A stretch of 21,116 bases of DNA from a virus: IMG/VR virus record IMGVR_UViG_3300033143_002343, positions 1-21,116 of that record; one strand, written 5' to 3'. Both the position numbers and the translations under genes were made by a program. The notes beneath the pieces were generated by a model that did not search any database, was not told where the DNA came from, and saw only the letters and a list, made by a program, of their open reading frames with translations. Shown piece after piece: positions 1 to 7,172 of this stretch. The number at the start of each line of letters is the position of its first letter. The first letter of the stretch is position 1.

Positions 1-124
1 CGCTATTTATTTGTTAATGAGCTACTAATACTATCGTCATACTTCAACATTAAACTTAACATAAAAGTTGGAAATTGTCAAGAGAAAAAATAAAAAAAAT
101 TGAAAATAAGCTGGATAGTGTTAT
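1..124. other. AT-rich non-coding left edge
   Basis: No ORF with a credible ribosome binding site is seen on either strand. The stretch is AT-rich with A-runs just before the endonuclease VII-like gene. On the minus strand a TTGACA (complement of 77-82) is followed after 17 bases by a poor -10 (TAAGTT), so a leftward promoter serving a gene beyond the window is possible but weak. No convincing + strand promoter could be picked for the first gene. Confidence 0.4.
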
Positions 125-475
125 ATGAAATATAAAATGTGGAAAACTATGCAAAAAATAAGGGAGAACCGTAGCAATATAATACCAAAAACACAAGAGG
201 AATGGGAGACATTTCAAAGAAAACGGCTTGACCTTGAATTGTCAAAGTATGGAATTGATGGTCGAAAGTACAGTGAGCTGCTTCAGCAACAACAAGGCGT
301 TTGTGCAATTTGTAAAGGGGTGAATAAAGGCGGAAAGAGGTTATATGTTGACCATTGTCATATTACAGGCAAAGTGCGGGGACTGCTTTGTAGAAACTGT
401 AATACAATGTTAGGCAATGCAAGAGATGATATTTATAGGCTGAAAGCGGCTATAAAATACTTAGAAAACAAATAA
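125..475 (+). CDS. Endonuclease VII-like (His-Me finger) nuclease
   Basis: Predicted 116-residue nuclease of the phage recombination endonuclease VII family, which cleaves branched DNA in T4. The N-terminal half (1-45) is charged and not diagnostic. The core spans about residues 48-112: a zinc site formed by Cys60-x2-Cys63 and Cys89-x2-Cys92, the catalytic-type DHCH (76-79), then TGKVRGLLCRNCNTMLG, which is the family signature. The C terminus is a helix ending in KYLENK. The SD before the ATG is weak. It sits directly upstream of the terminase small subunit, as His-Me finger nucleases often do in phages, so a role in packaging or in resolving replicated DNA is plausible. It could equally be a free-standing mobile nuclease. 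Family call is firm, substrate is inferred. Confidence 0.88.
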   Translation: MKYKMWKTMQKIRENRSNIIPKTQEEWETFQRKRLDLELSKYGIDGRKYSELLQQQQGVCAICKGVNKGGKRLYVDHCHITGKVRGLLCRNCNTMLGNARDDIYRLKAAIKYLENK

Positions 476-515
476 ACCAATAATTTAAGGATAAAACAAT
501 CACAGATTGTCGATT

Positions 516-950
516 ATGAGAAGAAGAGAGATAACAGAAAAACAGCTAAGGTTCTGCCAAGAGTATATAAAGGATAGCAACTGCGCTCAGGCTATGATAA
601 GAGCTGGGTATAAGGAAAGCTATGCAAAGCATAGGGCTAATTTTATGTTGTCCAATGTTGTTGTAAAAGCTGAGATAGACAGGCTGAAAGCTGAAAACCG
701 GGTAAAGTATGAACATACTATCAGTACAGCTATCAAGATGCTTCGCCACGCCCACGACATAGCCGAGAAGCAGGCTAATCCAACAGGTATGGTTTCAGCT
801 ATAAAGGAAATGGACAATATCTGCGGCTTGCAGCAGCAGACTATCCATACAGATGCGCAAGAGCCGGACAAGCTAACGCCTGAGCAAATAGCAGAGCTGA
901 AGAGAATGAGCAAGGCGGCTACTAACATCAGGCTGAGCAAGTCAGGATAG
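516..950 (+). CDS. terS: Terminase small subunit
   Basis: The DNA-recognition subunit that binds the packaging site and hands DNA to the large terminase. The protein opens with the pattern ITEKQLRFCQEYIKDSNCAQA, continues AMIRAGYKES and then a helical segment up to about residue 100. This is the Terminase_2 (XtmA-like) arrangement of helix-turn-helix followed by oligomerisation helices. The C terminus (LTPEQIAELKRM) is a typical ending. Length (144 residues) is normal. The start is uncertain: ATG at 516 lacks an SD, and TTG at 507 in the same frame has only an AAGG 16 bases upstream. Unusually, the large subunit does not follow at once; about 640 bases with two mini-ORFs intervene. Confidence 0.87.
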   Translation: MRRREITEKQLRFCQEYIKDSNCAQAMIRAGYKESYAKHRANFMLSNVVVKAEIDRLKAENRVKYEHTISTAIKMLRHAHDIAEKQANPTGMVSAIKEMDNICGLQQQTIHTDAQEPDKLTPEQIAELKRMSKAATNIRLSKSG

Positions 951-1168
951 CTGCTGTAATAGCTCTCAGGCCGTTCAAAACGACGCAGGATGGCCAAACG
1001 GCTGGCAATGGGTATGCAACAGCCATAAAGTAAAACTAAGGCTTATATATAGCTAAGAGGGGGGTGGGAGAGGGGTTGATGCCCCCGTGCGATTATATGT
1101 ATATACGACAGATAAACTTAACCAACTTTTAACAATTCAGGACAAAAAAGATAGAGAGGCGGCCAAGA
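951..1168. other. Non-coding stretch with G-rich segment
   Basis: No supported gene. A G-rich block at 1059-1075 (runs of six, three and four G) is followed by C5 at 1082-1086, so a GGGG/CCCC hairpin with a six-base loop (1072-1085) can form. Alternatively the G-runs could stack. A palindromic ATATGTATAT follows. Nothing else is recognised. The position right after the terminase small subunit would suit a packaging or regulatory site, but nothing proves it. Confidence 0.35.
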
Positions 1169-1321
1169 ATGGATACAGAGGTTAAACAGGCGTTACAGAC
1201 GCTTACTGTATTAGCTGACAGTGTAGCTTTGAACAAAGCTCAGCGTGATGTTATTTATGGTGCTTTAGGGACTATTCGTGTTGCACTGGGCGAGTCTGAC
1301 AAGAAGCCCGACGTAAAATAA
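1169..1321 (+). CDS. Small protein, 50 aa, unknown
   Basis: A 50-residue ORF (start MDTEVKQALQTL, end KKPDVK) with a good SD: AGAGG at 1155-1159, nine bases before the ATG. The sequence is predicted helical and amphipathic, without cysteines, signal peptide or membrane segment. It lies between the two terminase genes. I do not recognise a family. The SD, a protein-like composition and the lack of a competing ORF support it as a gene; its small size keeps confidence moderate. Confidence 0.6.
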   Translation: MDTEVKQALQTLTVLADSVALNKAQRDVIYGALGTIRVALGESDKKPDVK

Positions 1322-1340
1322 GGGTTTATGTTGCTTAGAA

Positions 1341-1455
1341 ATTGTGGATAACTTTTTTTAAGTCTCGTTTGTTGTATATGGCGGTACCGGCTTTTTCTTT
1401 GGTTTTGGTTCAATAATTGGGGTTGGTAATTTAGGTAAAGATTGTGGATAACTTT
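1341..1455. repeat. Paired 15-bp direct repeats with DnaA-box sequence
   Basis: ATTGTGGATAACTTT occurs at 1341-1355 and again at 1441-1455, exactly 100 bp apart. Each copy contains, on the minus strand, TTATCCACA (1343-1351 and 1443-1451), identical to the classical bacterial DnaA box. A third perfect copy lies on the + strand at 1858-1866 inside the terminase gene. A given 9-mer is expected about 0.16 times on both strands of a random window this long. The first copy is followed by a T-run. Use as a DnaA-dependent origin or a repressor operator is inference. Confidence 0.45.
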
Positions 1456-1469
1456 GTGGAGGCGGAGAG

Positions 1470-1580
1470 ATGTGGTGTTTTGTAGTAATATGTCTGAATA
1501 GTTTAAGCGATGTTATGCTGGCTAAGATAATAATGGAGTGCAAGGCGATATTAAGGAGAAGGAAAAATGAAGATTTGTAA
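1470..1580 (+). CDS. Small hydrophobic-N-terminus protein, 36 aa
   Basis: A 36-residue ORF beginning MWCFVVICLNSLSDVML and ending in the basic tail RRRKNEDL. It has one of the best SD sites in the region (GGAGG at 1458-1462, seven bases before the ATG). The first 10 residues are hydrophobic but too short for a sure membrane helix. Its 3' end overlaps a second SD and a 13-codon minicistron (ATG 1567, stop 1606-1608) and runs up to the terminase large-subunit start. It may be a real short protein or a leader coupling translation into the terminase gene. No family recognised. Confidence 0.45.
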   Translation: MWCFVVICLNSLSDVMLAKIIMECKAILRRRKNEDL

Positions 1581-1591
1581 AAGAATGATAT

Positions 1592-3262
1592 GTGTATCTG
1601 GAATATAGGGCGGCGTTTGTGATTGATTTAGACGACCCGAAGCTGAATGACAAGTTGATGCAGGTCAATCCTTGTTATTGGGCGATGGCTAATAGGATAA
1701 AGTTGATGGGTAATACTACATTTACTCTTGACGGCTGTCGTTATATGGAAGAGATAATGACTGATGATTCTCGGTTTATCTCTGTAATGAAGGGTACTCA
1801 GGCACGTATTACTACTGCGTTTATGATTCGCAGTATTCACGCATTGGTTAATCAGGTTTATCCACAGGGTGTAATTTACTATTTCCCGTCAAGGGACGCT
1901 GTAGAGGATTTCAGCAAGACTCGGTTTACTCCCTTGATTAACGACAATCCTTGTATTCGCAAGTATTTGAAGTCAACTGACAGCGTGTTTGCCAAGAAGG
2001 TTGGCAAGGCATTTCTCACTTTAAAAGGTGCTACTGCTACCAAGAATTTGAAAGGTCGCAAGAAGGACAGTTCTTCTGTAAGGTCTACTCCTGCCGATGA
2101 GGTTATTCGTGATGAGCGAGACTTGTTTGACGACCAGATGGTTGAGATGACCAAGGACAGGCTCTTGAACTCTGACTTCAAGCGTGAAGTGGATTTAGGC
2201 AGTCCTACAATGCCTGATTTCGGGATAGCCAAGACCTTTAACATTTCTGACCAGAAGAACTCGATGTCGAAGTGCGAGCATTGCGGTGGCTATACTTGCT
2301 TGGTTGATGAGTTTCCTAATTGTGTAAAATATCGTCGGGACAACACTCACGACAAATTTGCTCCATATTGGGCTTGTATTAAATGCGGCAAAGAGATACC
2401 TGTGCTTGACCAGGAATTTGTGCCTAAATATAAAGACAGGGATATATCCGGCTATCACATTCCCCATTTGATTACTCCGAAATGCGAGATTCAGCTCGTA
2501 ATGGACAGATGGGCTGAAGCACAAGCCGACGGCAGCAAGATGGGCACGTTCTATAATTCTATCCTCGGTTTGCCGTATATCGCATCTGAGGACAGGCTTA
2601 CCGAGTCTGATGTATTTGCCTGCTGTGGTAATGATAATATGAGAGATTCGATAAGTATACGTGAAACTGCTATGGGGGTTGATGTTGGCAAGGCTTACCA
2701 CACAGTAGTTATAGGAGAGAAGGTTGATGATAAACGAGCTAAGGTTATCTACCTGTGCCGGGTCAAGGGATTTGATGCCGTCCACGACATTGCCAAAAAA
2801 TATAATGTTAAATCGGCTGTTGTGGATGTGCGGCCTTACGAGGAGTCATTTACTAAGTTCCAGCGGTCTGAACCTTACCGTGTGTTTGGCGCAGAGTACA
2901 AAGACAAACAAAGAGAGTTCTTAAAGACCGACGAGAAGTCTGGGGTTTACTCGCTCTTGAGAAACCAGATATTCGATAAAACTCACGCTTGGGTTAAAAA
3001 TAAGCAGATAGAAATACCTCGCAAGTGCGAGGAGGTGGAAGAGTTTGCCAAACAGATGTGTAACTGTGCCAAGATTTTAGAGGAGACAGAGCAGGGCGAT
3101 AGGGTTTATAGGTACATCAAATTAGGGCCAGACCATTACAGGTCGGCTGTGAATTATTTGTATATGGCCTTGGGGGATTTGACTAATTATCAAGGTATGG
3201 GTGCGCCTGGATATGGCGGAAACAAAGGTAGCGATTGGAATCCATTGGAATATGGCTTATAG
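1592..3262 (+). CDS. terL: Terminase large subunit (GpA-like)
   Basis: ATPase and nuclease that drives DNA into the prohead and cuts the concatemer. The N-terminal ATPase has a deviant Walker A-like loop around residues 67-75 (KGTQARITT) and Walker B ADE ending at Glu170. A zinc ribbon follows, Cys228-x2-Cys231 and Cys262-x2-Cys265. The RNase H-like nuclease shows three acidic positions: Asp364 (MGVDVG), Asp412 (VVDVRPYEE) and Asp514 (GPDHYRSAVNYLYMAL). This is the order of GpA-type terminases. Length is 556. The frame opens only at 1589, so GTG 1592 is the first possible start. It lacks its own SD; the strong upstream SD serves an out-of-frame minicistron (1567-1608) overlapping the start, suggesting translational coupling or a mis-set start. 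Confidence 0.9.
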   Translation: MYLEYRAAFVIDLDDPKLNDKLMQVNPCYWAMANRIKLMGNTTFTLDGCRYMEEIMTDDSRFISVMKGTQARITTAFMIRSIHALVNQVYPQGVIYYFPSRDAVEDFSKTRFTPLINDNPCIRKYLKSTDSVFAKKVGKAFLTLKGATATKNLKGRKKDSSSVRSTPADEVIRDERDLFDDQMVEMTKDRLLNSDFKREVDLGSPTMPDFGIAKTFNISDQKNSMSKCEHCGGYTCLVDEFPNCVKYRRDNTHDKFAPYWACIKCGKEIPVLDQEFVPKYKDRDISGYHIPHLITPKCEIQLVMDRWAEAQADGSKMGTFYNSILGLPYIASEDRLTESDVFACCGNDNMRDSISIRETAMGVDVGKAYHTVVIGEKVDDKRAKVIYLCRVKGFDAVHDIAKKYNVKSAVVDVRPYEESFTKFQRSEPYRVFGAEYKDKQREFLKTDEKSGVYSLLRNQIFDKTHAWVKNKQIEIPRKCEEVEEFAKQMCNCAKILEETEQGDRVYRYIKLGPDHYRSAVNYLYMALGDLTNYQGMGAPGYGGNKGSDWNPLEYGL

Positions 3263-3276
3263 GAGAAGGAAATGAG

Positions 3277-3699
3277 GTGTGGCAGATTGGGTTATTTGTC
3301 CAAGTTTTAGGCAAGGAAATGATATATTTTTGTTCCGATATTGACTTGGCAACACTTTCGCCAAGGTTTACTGAATGTGGGGATTATACAAAAGAGGTGA
3401 TACTTGAAGAGTTTGAATACCACCAGAAGTTGCCGGATTTTCTTTGCCTTGTTTCAAAAAACAATGGCGTTATTGACGGTTTCCTTATTGGTTATCGCAA
3501 TAGGAATAGTTTATGGATTGCACAGGCTTGGAATAGTACTGGTATCAAGGCTGGCAGAAAAGCTATGTTGTTGGCTAAGGATTGGGCGAGGGCAAGGGGA
3601 ATGACGAGTATAACTTGTGAGACAAAGCGTAGTGAAATGAGGGCTATGCAAAGATATGGTCTTAAAGAATTTTCTGTAATTATGAGGCGTGAGATATGA
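3277..3699 (+). CDS. GNAT-like protein near portal
   Basis: About 126-140 residues with a GNAT (N-acetyltransferase) pattern: a first strand MIYFCSDID, a middle DFLCLVSKNNGVIDGFLIGY strand pair, a helix rich in Ala, Arg and Lys (GRKAMLLAKDWARARG), and the closing MQRYGLKEFSVIMRRE typical of GNAT C termini. Related proteins are often found between terminase and portal genes in T7-like podoviruses, with unknown substrate. The start is unclear. GTG 3277 is served by AAGGA six bases upstream. ATG 3319 would fit the fold better, but its SD is one base away. ATG 3272, in another frame, opens a 12-codon minicistron ending at 3310. A second GNAT-like gene lies at 18788. Confidence 0.68.
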   Translation: MWQIGLFVQVLGKEMIYFCSDIDLATLSPRFTECGDYTKEVILEEFEYHQKLPDFLCLVSKNNGVIDGFLIGYRNRNSLWIAQAWNSTGIKAGRKAMLLAKDWARARGMTSITCETKRSEMRAMQRYGLKEFSVIMRREI

Positions 3700-3941
3700 A
3701 ATTATATAATACTTTTTGGCAAGACGTTTTTTACAGATACAAAGGCGGTGCGCCATCTGCGCCTGCTGTACCGGCTCCAACGCCTACGCCTCGTCAGGTC
3801 GACGAAGAGGTGAAGCAGAAAGAGCGAGACAGGCGCAGGCAGAGGATACTCGCTGCCGGCAGGGCTGGTACCATACTTACACAGGGGCAGGGCCTTGCCG
3901 AAACAGGCAAAGCTACTATTTTAGGTCGGAGTACGGCATGA
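3696..3941 (+). CDS. Small conserved phage protein, Pro/Ala-rich with TILT motif
   Basis: 81 residues with a Pro/Ala-rich segment (about 18-34, APSAPAVPAPTPTP), an acidic then basic helix (VDEEVKQKERDRRRQRILAAGRAGT), and a glycine-rich end TILTQGQGL..GKATILG. This combination (prolines, arginine-rich helix, then TILT and a closing K-x-x-LG) is a common small protein near the portal in podovirus-like genomes; its function is not established. The ATG overlaps the previous stop (ATGA), and the next gene starts the same way at the end, so the genes are translationally coupled. A minor virion or head-tail junction role is only inferred from position. Confidence 0.7.
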   Translation: MKLYNTFWQDVFYRYKGGAPSAPAVPAPTPTPRQVDEEVKQKERDRRRQRILAAGRAGTILTQGQGLAETGKATILGRSTA

Positions 3942-4183
3942 CAGAATGGGTTATAACCAATGATTTTGGCGACAAAGAACCTCAGTGTTTGTCCGTAAAA
4001 GCTAAAGACGGTTTTTATGAGGCGTTTATTAAATGGAATGGTTGTTGTGACATAACAGAATACGAAACAGACCAGAATAAAACAGAAGAGTTTAACATTC
4101 ATATTTGTGACATTCCAAGATTTATCAAAATGTTACAATCTCTTGAAGATTTTAGAATGAACAATATAACAGGGGCTAAGTAA
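3938..4183 (+). CDS. Small acidic protein, unknown
   Basis: 81 residues beginning MTEWVITNDFGDKEP and ending MNNITGAK. It is acidic, with three cysteines (in NGCCDITEY and IHICDIPRF) and predicted alpha/beta content; no membrane segment. The start is set by the ATGA overlap with the preceding stop; longer readings in this frame run backwards through the upstream gene and are not credible. The stop overlaps the portal ATG (TAATG). I do not recognise a family. Tight coupling to the portal suggests co-expression with head genes. Confidence 0.65.
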   Translation: MTEWVITNDFGDKEPQCLSVKAKDGFYEAFIKWNGCCDITEYETDQNKTEEFNIHICDIPRFIKMLQSLEDFRMNNITGAK

Positions 4184-5883
4184 TGCCAGAAAAAACTTTA
4201 CCAGAGAGTCTTCGTCTTAGAATGAAACAACTCGAAGAAGAGAAACGACATTACGAAAGTATGCTGTATGATATAGCTCGATATGTAAATCCTCGCCGAG
4301 AGCTTCTTAGGGACTCGCAGAGATTTGATGACAGGGGCAAGGCAAGGGGTAAGAGTTCTTATAGCGGCGTACCAAACTCTGCTTTAAGCGTGTGGGTTGA
4401 TGGTATGCAGGGTCATTTGGTAAGTCAGTCCTTGAACTGGTTTAAGAATATTACATCAAGCCCTGCGTTGAATAGGGTTGATGAAGTTCAAGCGTATCTT
4501 CAGCAATACGACGAGGCTATGTATGGCGAATATAACAGGTCTAACTATTATTCTGTACTTGGTGAGTGGTTTAGGGACGCTGGTTCGATAGGGACTGCCA
4601 CCTTATTTACCGAAGAAGATATAGGCCGTGGTGTTGCTGTCCATATACCCATCCACCCGAGAGAGATATTTATATCAGAAGATAAGTATGGAAAGGTTGA
4701 CACAGTTTTTAGGAAGTTTTTCCTGACGGCAAAGCAGGCGGTAGACAAATTTGGCGAAAACAACCTCTCAAAGGATATAATAGATAATTCTAAAGAACAC
4801 CCCGAAAAGAAGCACGAGTTTATTCATGCTGTATTTCCTAATAAAGATAGAATGTTCGGCAGCTTACTGGCTATCCATAAGCCTTATGCCTCTGTGTATA
4901 TTCAGGCAGAGGCTAATAAAGACGGCAAACCCGACAATGTGATACGCAGGTCTGGTTTTGATATTAACCCTTATGCCGTTTGGCGATTCCGAAAGAACTC
5001 TGACGAGATTTACGGATATTCGCCCGCCGCTGATGCAATGGTGTCTATTAAGAAAATTCACCAGATGAGCAAAACGCTATTAGAAGCTGCACACAGGGCA
5101 GTTAAGCCAGTTCTGAATATACCTGAACACATGCGTGGCAATACCAGAATGACTCCTGATGGCCATAACTATTACGAGCGTGGCGGGGATATAATCAAGC
5201 CAGTCCACACCGGCGTTAATTACCCAATTGCTATAGACAGAGAAGAAAAAGTTCAGCGGATAATCGAAGACGCCTACAGAGTAGAGTTTTTCTTAATTCT
5301 TGCAAGAGCAGAACGAGAGATGACGGCTACCGAGATTATGGAACGTGCAGCCGAAAAAGCTGTTCTGCTTGGCCCACAGCAAGACAGGCTTTATGGTGAA
5401 GGTCTTGTTCCGGCCAACGAGAATGTTCACGAAATAGCTGATAAAGCAGGACGATTACCTGAGCCTCCTCAGATTTTAATTGATGCTAATGAAGATGCAA
5501 AGATGAGGGGTTTGCCGCCTATAAGGTTGACCCTTCAGCTTATCGGCCCGCTTGCGCAAGCCAGAAGGCGGCAGATGGAAATGCAGCCGATAAAAACCGG
5601 CCTAAACGAAATAGCACAAGCGTCAACGATATTTCCGAAAGTATTAGATAAGATTGACCCTGACAAATTAGCAGAGCGAATACTCGACTCTACAAACTTC
5701 CCGCAGGACGTATTAAGAACCGACGAGGAAGTTCGCCAGTTGAGAGAACAACAGGAAGCTGAACTTGCACAACAGCAGATACTGCAGCAGGCACAAGGAA
5801 TTGCTGAGGCATATCCTAAAATAAATGAAAAGATAGAAGGCGGCAGTCCCGCAGAGTTAATAGCGGGCCAGATGGGAGTTTGA
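4183..5883 (+). CDS. Portal (head-to-tail connector) protein
   Basis: A 566-residue T7 gp8-type portal, the ring at the unique vertex through which DNA enters and leaves and onto which the tail adaptor docks. Recognisable parts: N-terminal RLRMKQLEEEKRHYESMLYDIARYVNPRR, a typical connector start; SVWVDGMQGHLVSQSLNWF; the wing region GSIGTATLFTEED; IHPREIFISEDKYGKVDTVFRKF; then GYSPAADAMVSIKKIHQMSKTLLEAAHRAVKPVL and RAEREMTATEIMERAAEKAVLLGPQQDRL, near-diagnostic of the family. The C terminus is a Gln/Ala-rich helix (REQQEAELAQQQILQQAQG), the barrel or crown part. Length is normal. It starts on TAATG, coupled to the gene before. Confidence 0.95.
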   Translation: MPEKTLPESLRLRMKQLEEEKRHYESMLYDIARYVNPRRELLRDSQRFDDRGKARGKSSYSGVPNSALSVWVDGMQGHLVSQSLNWFKNITSSPALNRVDEVQAYLQQYDEAMYGEYNRSNYYSVLGEWFRDAGSIGTATLFTEEDIGRGVAVHIPIHPREIFISEDKYGKVDTVFRKFFLTAKQAVDKFGENNLSKDIIDNSKEHPEKKHEFIHAVFPNKDRMFGSLLAIHKPYASVYIQAEANKDGKPDNVIRRSGFDINPYAVWRFRKNSDEIYGYSPAADAMVSIKKIHQMSKTLLEAAHRAVKPVLNIPEHMRGNTRMTPDGHNYYERGGDIIKPVHTGVNYPIAIDREEKVQRIIEDAYRVEFFLILARAEREMTATEIMERAAEKAVLLGPQQDRLYGEGLVPANENVHEIADKAGRLPEPPQILIDANEDAKMRGLPPIRLTLQLIGPLAQARRRQMEMQPIKTGLNEIAQASTIFPKVLDKIDPDKLAERILDSTNFPQDVLRTDEEVRQLREQQEAELAQQQILQQAQGIAEAYPKINEKIEGGSPAELIAGQMGV

Positions 5884-5884
5884 A

Positions 5885-6013
5885 ATGCCAGTAAGAAAAT
5901 CAGGAAATAAATGGCGGATAGGTTCTGGCAAGGCTATGTATAAGAGTAAGGCTTCGGCGGAGAGGGCATATAGGGCATATAGGGCGAAAAAACATGCAAG
6001 AAAAAATAAGTAA
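5885..6013 (+). CDS. Small basic phage protein, 42 aa
   Basis: 42 residues, very basic, starting MPVRKSGNKWRIGSGKAMY and continuing YKSKASAERAYRAYRAK. It resembles a widespread short phage protein of the form MPV-K..-G-x-x-W, K-Y-K-S-K-x-x-A-E-R, whose function is not established. The start lies one base after the portal stop. The RAYRAYRAK segment is encoded by a 9-bp tandem repeat (AGGGCATAT, about 2.5 copies near 5964-5985). The 3' end overlaps the next gene by 20 bases. It could bind nucleic acid, but that is only inferred from charge. Confidence 0.6.
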   Translation: MPVRKSGNKWRIGSGKAMYKSKASAERAYRAYRAKKHARKNK

Positions 6014-6236
6014 TGAGCTTGCTTCATATCGTGCCTGCTTCTCTACAGATGCGGGTCGCAGGGTTTTGTCTGACATTTTAATTAACTCAGGCTACTTCGA
6101 CACAAATTTGCAAACAGAAGGTGAGGTAGCTGTGCAGAACTTTTCTAAGCGTATACTCAAGAAGATGGGCATAGGCACTACCCCGCAAAAAGCTAATGAG
6201 TATGTAAATAATCTGTTCAATTTAAGCTCGGAGTAA
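5994..6236 (+). CDS. Bbp19-like small phage protein
   Basis: 80 residues; the N-terminal half YRACFSTDAGRRVLSDILINSGYF matches the pattern of Bbp19-type phage proteins (F-x-T-x-x-G-x-x-V-L-x-D-L). The middle EGEVAVQNFSKRILKKMGI fits the family's second half. These lie close to the portal and scaffold in podoviruses of the BPP-1 type; their role is unknown. The ATG lies within the preceding small ORF, so the two overlap, with a weak SD (GGGCG) before it. Confidence 0.62.
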   Translation: MQEKISNELASYRACFSTDAGRRVLSDILINSGYFDTNLQTEGEVAVQNFSKRILKKMGIGTTPQKANEYVNNLFNLSSE

Positions 6237-6238
6237 TT

Positions 6239-6415
6239 ATGGTAAAAAAAAAGGTAACGAAGAAAGTAATAAAAAAAACTGCGGAAACTGGATTTGGCAC
6301 AGTTAGCACTATGAAGGAAATTGAAGGGTTAATAGATAGAATTACTCGACTCGAATGGCGGGTCGATAGATTAGTTGACGCTGTTGATAGCAGCAAAAGA
6401 GTGAAAGGAATATAA
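6239..6415 (+). CDS. Lys-rich coiled-coil small protein, 58 aa
   Basis: 58 residues: a lysine-rich start (MVKKKVTKKVIKKT), a short linker, and a heptad-like helix MKEIEGLIDRITRLEWRVDRLVDAV. It is probably a short coiled coil with a positively charged head. It begins three bases after the previous stop and ends just before the scaffold start, in keeping with co-translation. The start codon is followed by long A-runs (6242-6251 and 6270-6280), which could slip during transcription or sequencing. No family recognised; a scaffold or DNA-contact helper is possible. Confidence 0.55.
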   Translation: MVKKKVTKKVIKKTAETGFGTVSTMKEIEGLIDRITRLEWRVDRLVDAVDSSKRVKGI

Positions 6416-6416
6416 A

Positions 6417-7172
6417 ATGGCAGAAGAGCCTCAAGGGTCTCTGGTAACAGAGGGAACCCAGACAGAGACAACTCCGACCGCTTGGTATGGAGAGGAGTCT
6501 AAAAAAATTGTAGAAACAAAAGGATGGAAAACACCCGACGATGTAATCAAGGGCTATACCGAACTTGAGAAAACAGTTGGTGGCAGGGTTAAAATGCCGA
6601 CACCTGAAAGTTCGGCGGAGGAAATCAGGGCGTTCTATCAAAAAACCGGATGCCCAGAAAACCCAGACGGCTATGAGATTATTGTGCCAGAAGAAATGGC
6701 TGGCATGCGTGACGAGGGTATTGAGTCCGTAATCAAACAAATAGCCTATGACCAGGGCGTAAGCAAGCAGGCGTTTGAAAGCATTGTCAGGGGTTATTAT
6801 GAAAAAGTAAACGCCGACTTGATTGCAAGCAGAGAGGCTGGCGAGAAGGCGCTAAAAGAAGAGCTTGGCGACAAATATGATACAGAGGTCGGCATAGCAC
6901 AAAGGTTCTGTAAAGAAGCCTGCTCGCAGGAATTTAGGGATTTATTGGAGTCGTCTGGTCTTGGCAACAACCCTGTGTTCGTGAAAGAGTTTATCGGGTT
7001 GGGCAAAAAAACTATGGCAGATACTTTAATTAAAGGTTCTGCAGCTGGCGACGCTGACGAAGATAGCTATACGCCGCAATATAAAACTTCGCCTGAAATG
7101 TATGCTTCCGGCGAAGATGAAGAAAGCAAAAAAGCCCGTGCCTGGTTTGAGGCACGTGGACATAAATACTAA
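6417..7172 (+). CDS. Scaffold (capsid assembly) protein
   Basis: 251 residues, acidic, directly before the capsid gene, as scaffold proteins of T7-like phages are. The N terminus has WKTPDDVIKGYTELEKTVGGRVKMPTPES followed by FYQKTGCPENPDGYEI, a pattern shared by many phage capsid-assembly proteins. The middle is helical (YYEKVNADLIASREAGEKALKEELGDKY) and the C terminus polar and charged (SKKARAWFEARGHKY), fitting capsid contact. It would guide assembly of the shell and leave before or during packaging. The start ATG follows the previous stop by one base, with GAAAGGAA upstream. Confidence 0.85.
   Translation: MAEEPQGSLVTEGTQTETTPTAWYGEESKKIVETKGWKTPDDVIKGYTELEKTVGGRVKMPTPESSAEEIRAFYQKTGCPENPDGYEIIVPEEMAGMRDEGIESVIKQIAYDQGVSKQAFESIVRGYYEKVNADLIASREAGEKALKEELGDKYDTEVGIAQRFCKEACSQEFRDLLESSGLGNNPVFVKEFIGLGKKTMADTLIKGSAAGDADEDSYTPQYKTSPEMYASGEDEESKKARAWFEARGHKY

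Noticed and set aside
620-997. 125-residue ORF on the minus strand
   Set aside because: Antisense to the terminase small subunit, no SD, and a composition typical of a reverse-strand shadow.
1370-1420. Palindrome CGGTACCG followed by T-run as a terminator
   Set aside because: The palindrome has no loop and only eight bases; it cannot form a stable terminator hairpin.
2195-2785. 196-residue ORF on the minus strand
   Set aside because: Lies wholly inside the terminase large subunit, which has clear motifs; no SD or recognisable family.
3716-4183. 155-residue version of the small acidic gene
   Set aside because: Its first half reads the preceding gene in another frame; the ATGA overlap at 3938 gives a coherent 81-residue protein.
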